34,796 nucleotides of DNA from DASYQV01 sp036005125 (GTDB lineage: Bacteria; Acidobacteriota; Vicinamibacteria; Vicinamibacterales; UBA2999): the NCBI GenBank assembly GCA_036005125.1, contig DASYQV010000119.1:1-34796 (forward strand), given 5' to 3'. A model generated the notes under the pieces. That model made no database searches. It saw nothing but the letters and a program-made list of their open reading frames with translations, and was not told where the DNA came from. How positions within the stretch are numbered: the first letter of the stretch is position 1; each line of letters starts with the position of its first letter. The position numbers and the translations under genes are program-made. Shown piece after piece: positions 32,998 through 34,796 of this stretch.

Positions 32998-34305
32998 ATG
33001 AGTTCCATGAGTCTTCGGCGCATCCCGGCTGTCGTGTTCGTGGCGGCCATTCTTGCGGTCGTGCCGACGCTGCACGCGCAGCGCGCCGCGGACGCCATCA
33101 CGCCGTTCAAGATTCAGGTCCCCAACGCGGTGCTGACGGATCTGAAGCAGCGGTTGTCGCAGGCGCGCTTCGCGGACGAGCTCCAGGACGTCGAGTGGGA
33201 CTACGGCACGAATCTCGCCTATCTCAAGCGCCTCGTCGACTATTGGCGTGACAAGTACGACTGGCGGGCGCAGGAGAAGAAGCTGAACGAGCTCGATCAG
33301 TTCAAGACGACGCTCGACGGGGTCGACGTTCACTTCATCCACCAGCGGTCGAAGAACCCGAACGCGATGCCGCTGCTGCTCCTCAATGGATGGCCGAGCT
33401 CGATTGTCGAGTACATGAAGGTCATCGGCCCGCTCACCGATCCGGCAGCGTTCGGAGGACGTGCCGAGGACAGCTTCCACGTCGTCATCCCCTCGATGCC
33501 CGGATACGGGTTCTCGGGCAAGCCGCGGGAAAGAGGATATAGCCCGGAACGGATCGCGCGCATGTGGGCCCCGTTGATGGCGCGACTCGGCTACGCACGC
33601 TATGTCGTGCACGGCAGCGACTGGGGCAATGTCATCGCCAACCGCCTGGCGCTCAACGATCCCGCACATGTCGCCGGTCTCCATCTGGCCGGCTGCGGAG
33701 GCGCGCCGGCGCCCGCACCGACCAGCGGCACTCCCTCGCCGTCGGTCACGGGCGTGAACGCCCTCGTCAACGCCGCTCACAACCTGGGATATCAGGAGAT
33801 TCAGGCGACGAAACCGCAGACGCTGGGGCACGGATTGAGCGACTCACCTGTTGGCCTCGCGTCCTGGATCGTCGAGAAGTGGCACGGATGGAGCGACCAC
33901 AACGGCGATCTGGAGAAGGTCTACACGAAAGACGATCTGCTGACCAACGTCATGATCTACTGGGTCACGAACAGCGGGACCTCGTCAGCGCGGCTTTACT
34001 TCGAGAGCCGTCATATGGGCGGAGGCCTCGCTCCCACACTGATCGCGCGGCCCGACGGTCGTGTGACGGTTCCAACCGGGTGCGGCGCTTTCCCGACGCA
34101 GTACGACCGGCGCGGAACGGCGATCGCGACGAACACGGCCGAGGCGCGCAAGGCAGCCGAAGCTCGATTCAACATCGTCCACTTCACGACGATGCCGCAG
34201 GGGGGGCACTTTCCGGCGATCGAGCAACCGAAGCTATGGACCGATGACGTCCGCGCGTTCGTCCGCACGATTCGAGCCCTGCCGAGCACGCGCAGCCAGG
34301 AGTAA
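32998..34305 (+). CDS. Exported epoxide hydrolase (EHN-type alpha/beta hydrolase)
   Basis: The 435-residue protein has a signal peptide (about 1-27, cleavage after LHA), an epoxide-hydrolase N-terminal domain (about 34-140: PFKIQVPNAVLTDLKQRLSQ, EWDYGTNLAYLKRLVDYW) and an alpha/beta hydrolase core. The nucleophile is Asp208 in HGSDWGN, the base His404 in QGGHFPAIEQP, and the oxyanion motif is NGWP (130-133), where HGWP is usual. Tyr265 and Tyr334 are candidates for the epoxide-activating tyrosines. Such enzymes open epoxides to diols; microsomal-type relatives act on juvenile-hormone-like or aromatic epoxides. The first-residue change in HGWP (H to N) is notable. GGAGG lies 7 nt before ATG 32998. 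Export is unusual. Confidence 0.91.
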   Translation: MSSMSLRRIPAVVFVAAILAVVPTLHAQRAADAITPFKIQVPNAVLTDLKQRLSQARFADELQDVEWDYGTNLAYLKRLVDYWRDKYDWRAQEKKLNELDQFKTTLDGVDVHFIHQRSKNPNAMPLLLLNGWPSSIVEYMKVIGPLTDPAAFGGRAEDSFHVVIPSMPGYGFSGKPRERGYSPERIARMWAPLMARLGYARYVVHGSDWGNVIANRLALNDPAHVAGLHLAGCGGAPAPAPTSGTPSPSVTGVNALVNAAHNLGYQEIQATKPQTLGHGLSDSPVGLASWIVEKWHGWSDHNGDLEKVYTKDDLLTNVMIYWVTNSGTSSARLYFESRHMGGGLAPTLIARPDGRVTVPTGCGAFPTQYDRRGTAIATNTAEARKAAEARFNIVHFTTMPQGGHFPAIEQPKLWTDDVRAFVRTIRALPSTRSQE

Positions 34306-34309
34306 CTCT

Positions 34310-34397
34310 CAATTCTTGATTCTTGATTCTTGATTCTCGATTGGGGTTCCGATCGGAAATCAAGAATGATCAAGAATCATGAATCACGAATCGTGAA
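34310..34397. repeat. ATTCTTGATT-type inverted repeat
   Basis: Three ATTCTTG words (34312-34337) are followed by a GGGGTTCCGATCGG centre and then inverse copies: AATCAAGAATGATCAAGAATC (34359-34379), then ATGAATCACGAATCGTGAAT. It is AT-rich against a GC-rich background and lies just downstream of the epoxide hydrolase stop. Confidence 0.8.
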
Positions 34398-34401
34398 TAA
34401 T

Positions 34402-34796
34402 ATGGACGTGCCCGCGCGTCAGACGCCAGCCGCGGAGGTCGAGGGATTGGCTCCGAGCTCTCTCGTTACGTGGACACAGATCATCTACGCACTGCATGCG
34501 TTCAGCCTGCTTACGGGGATCCTCGGCGCCGCGACCGTCGTCGGCGCATTCCTTACCGGCTGGCCGTCGATCATCGCGGTGATTCTGAATTACGTGAAGC
34601 GCAGCGACGCGCGCGGCACGTGGCTGGAGTCGCATTTCCGGTGGCAGATCCGTACGTTCTGGTACGGCTTGCTGTGGGTCTCTGTGTGCCTGTTGTTCGT
34701 TGTCGTGACCCTGGGCATCGGCCTGCTGATCGCGTGGCTGCCGCTCGGCCTTGTCGGACTCTGGTTCATCTACCGGATCGTTCGTGGCTGGCTGGC
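34402..34796 (+). CDS. DUF4870-like small membrane protein (C-terminus off the window)
   Basis: The frame from ATG 34402 stays open to the right edge (131 codons). Three membrane segments are visible: residues about 25-48 (YALHAFSLLTGILGAATVVG), 75-100 and 105-125. Between them is the block YVKRSDARGTWLESHFRWQI, typical of DUF4870-like proteins of unknown function. No ribosome binding site is seen, the ATG follows directly on the inverted repeat, and the true start could be elsewhere. Confidence 0.75.
   Translation, partial: MDVPARQTPAAEVEGLAPSSLVTWTQIIYALHAFSLLTGILGAATVVGAFLTGWPSIIAVILNYVKRSDARGTWLESHFRWQIRTFWYGLLWVSVCLLFVVVTLGIGLLIAWLPLGLVGLWFIYRIVRGWL

Noticed and set aside
1..34796. Defence island, prophage, secretion system or biosynthetic cluster
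   Set aside because: No integrase, transposase, nuclease, phage structural gene, secretion ATPase or assembly-line enzyme was found on either strand.

Overview
The window is high-G+C bacterial chromosome that most resembles Acidobacteriota, and within them the Vicinamibacteria type. Grounds: an Acidobacteria-type VWA protein, two TonB-dependent receptors with an N-terminal carboxypeptidase-regulatory-like domain, several exported proteins of a type common in that phylum, and many intergenic palindromic repeats. The assignment is inference from gene types. There are no rRNA or tRNA genes, no CRISPR array, no prophage and no recognisable insertion sequence. I call 27 genes: 24 complete, one running off each edge, and one broken TfoX-like gene. 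There is also one decayed coding stretch.

Layout: (1) 1-1678, minus strand: a carboxymuconolactone-decarboxylase-like protein and the first copy (P1) of an uncharacterised exported family with GDSRGRWEG and CHEGNY motifs. (2) 1859-3777, plus: DUF3014 protein and VWA protein. (3) 3965-6660, minus: a LytS/LytR-type histidine kinase and LytTR regulator overlapping by 4 bp. (4) 7015-10113: a ZnuD-like TonB receptor facing a PepSY membrane protein. (5) 10114-11593: no intact gene, a 141-bp tandem repeat array and decayed coding sequence. (6) 11594-15684: family copy P2, an ECF sigma factor overlapping a double-VOC protein, then copy P3. (7) 16068-20759: a small exported protein, a Tat-exported amidohydrolase, a DUF4159 protein, a dienelactone hydrolase, the TfoX remnant and a DUF2911 lipoprotein. 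(8) 20981-27676, minus: a four-gene operon of large TonB receptor, copy P4, Tat-exported FAD oxidoreductase and an Ig-like/carboxypeptidase-regulatory protein. (9) 27772-34796: DinB-like protein, second dienelactone hydrolase, patatin-like phospholipase with a large membrane domain, exported epoxide hydrolase and the start of a small membrane protein.

Two themes stand out. First, many hydrolases and redox enzymes carry export signals (amidohydrolase, flavoprotein, two dienelactone hydrolases, epoxide hydrolase, CMD protein). They sit beside two outer-membrane receptors and four members of the unknown exported family. This suggests that substrates are taken up by TonB receptors and processed in the periplasm; substrates cannot be read from sequence. 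Second, every one of the five convergent gene junctions holds a palindromic repeat, and the five belong to five visibly different families. Some repeats extend into gene signals: one supplies the stop codon of the PepSY gene and another abuts the ribosome binding site of the DinB gene.
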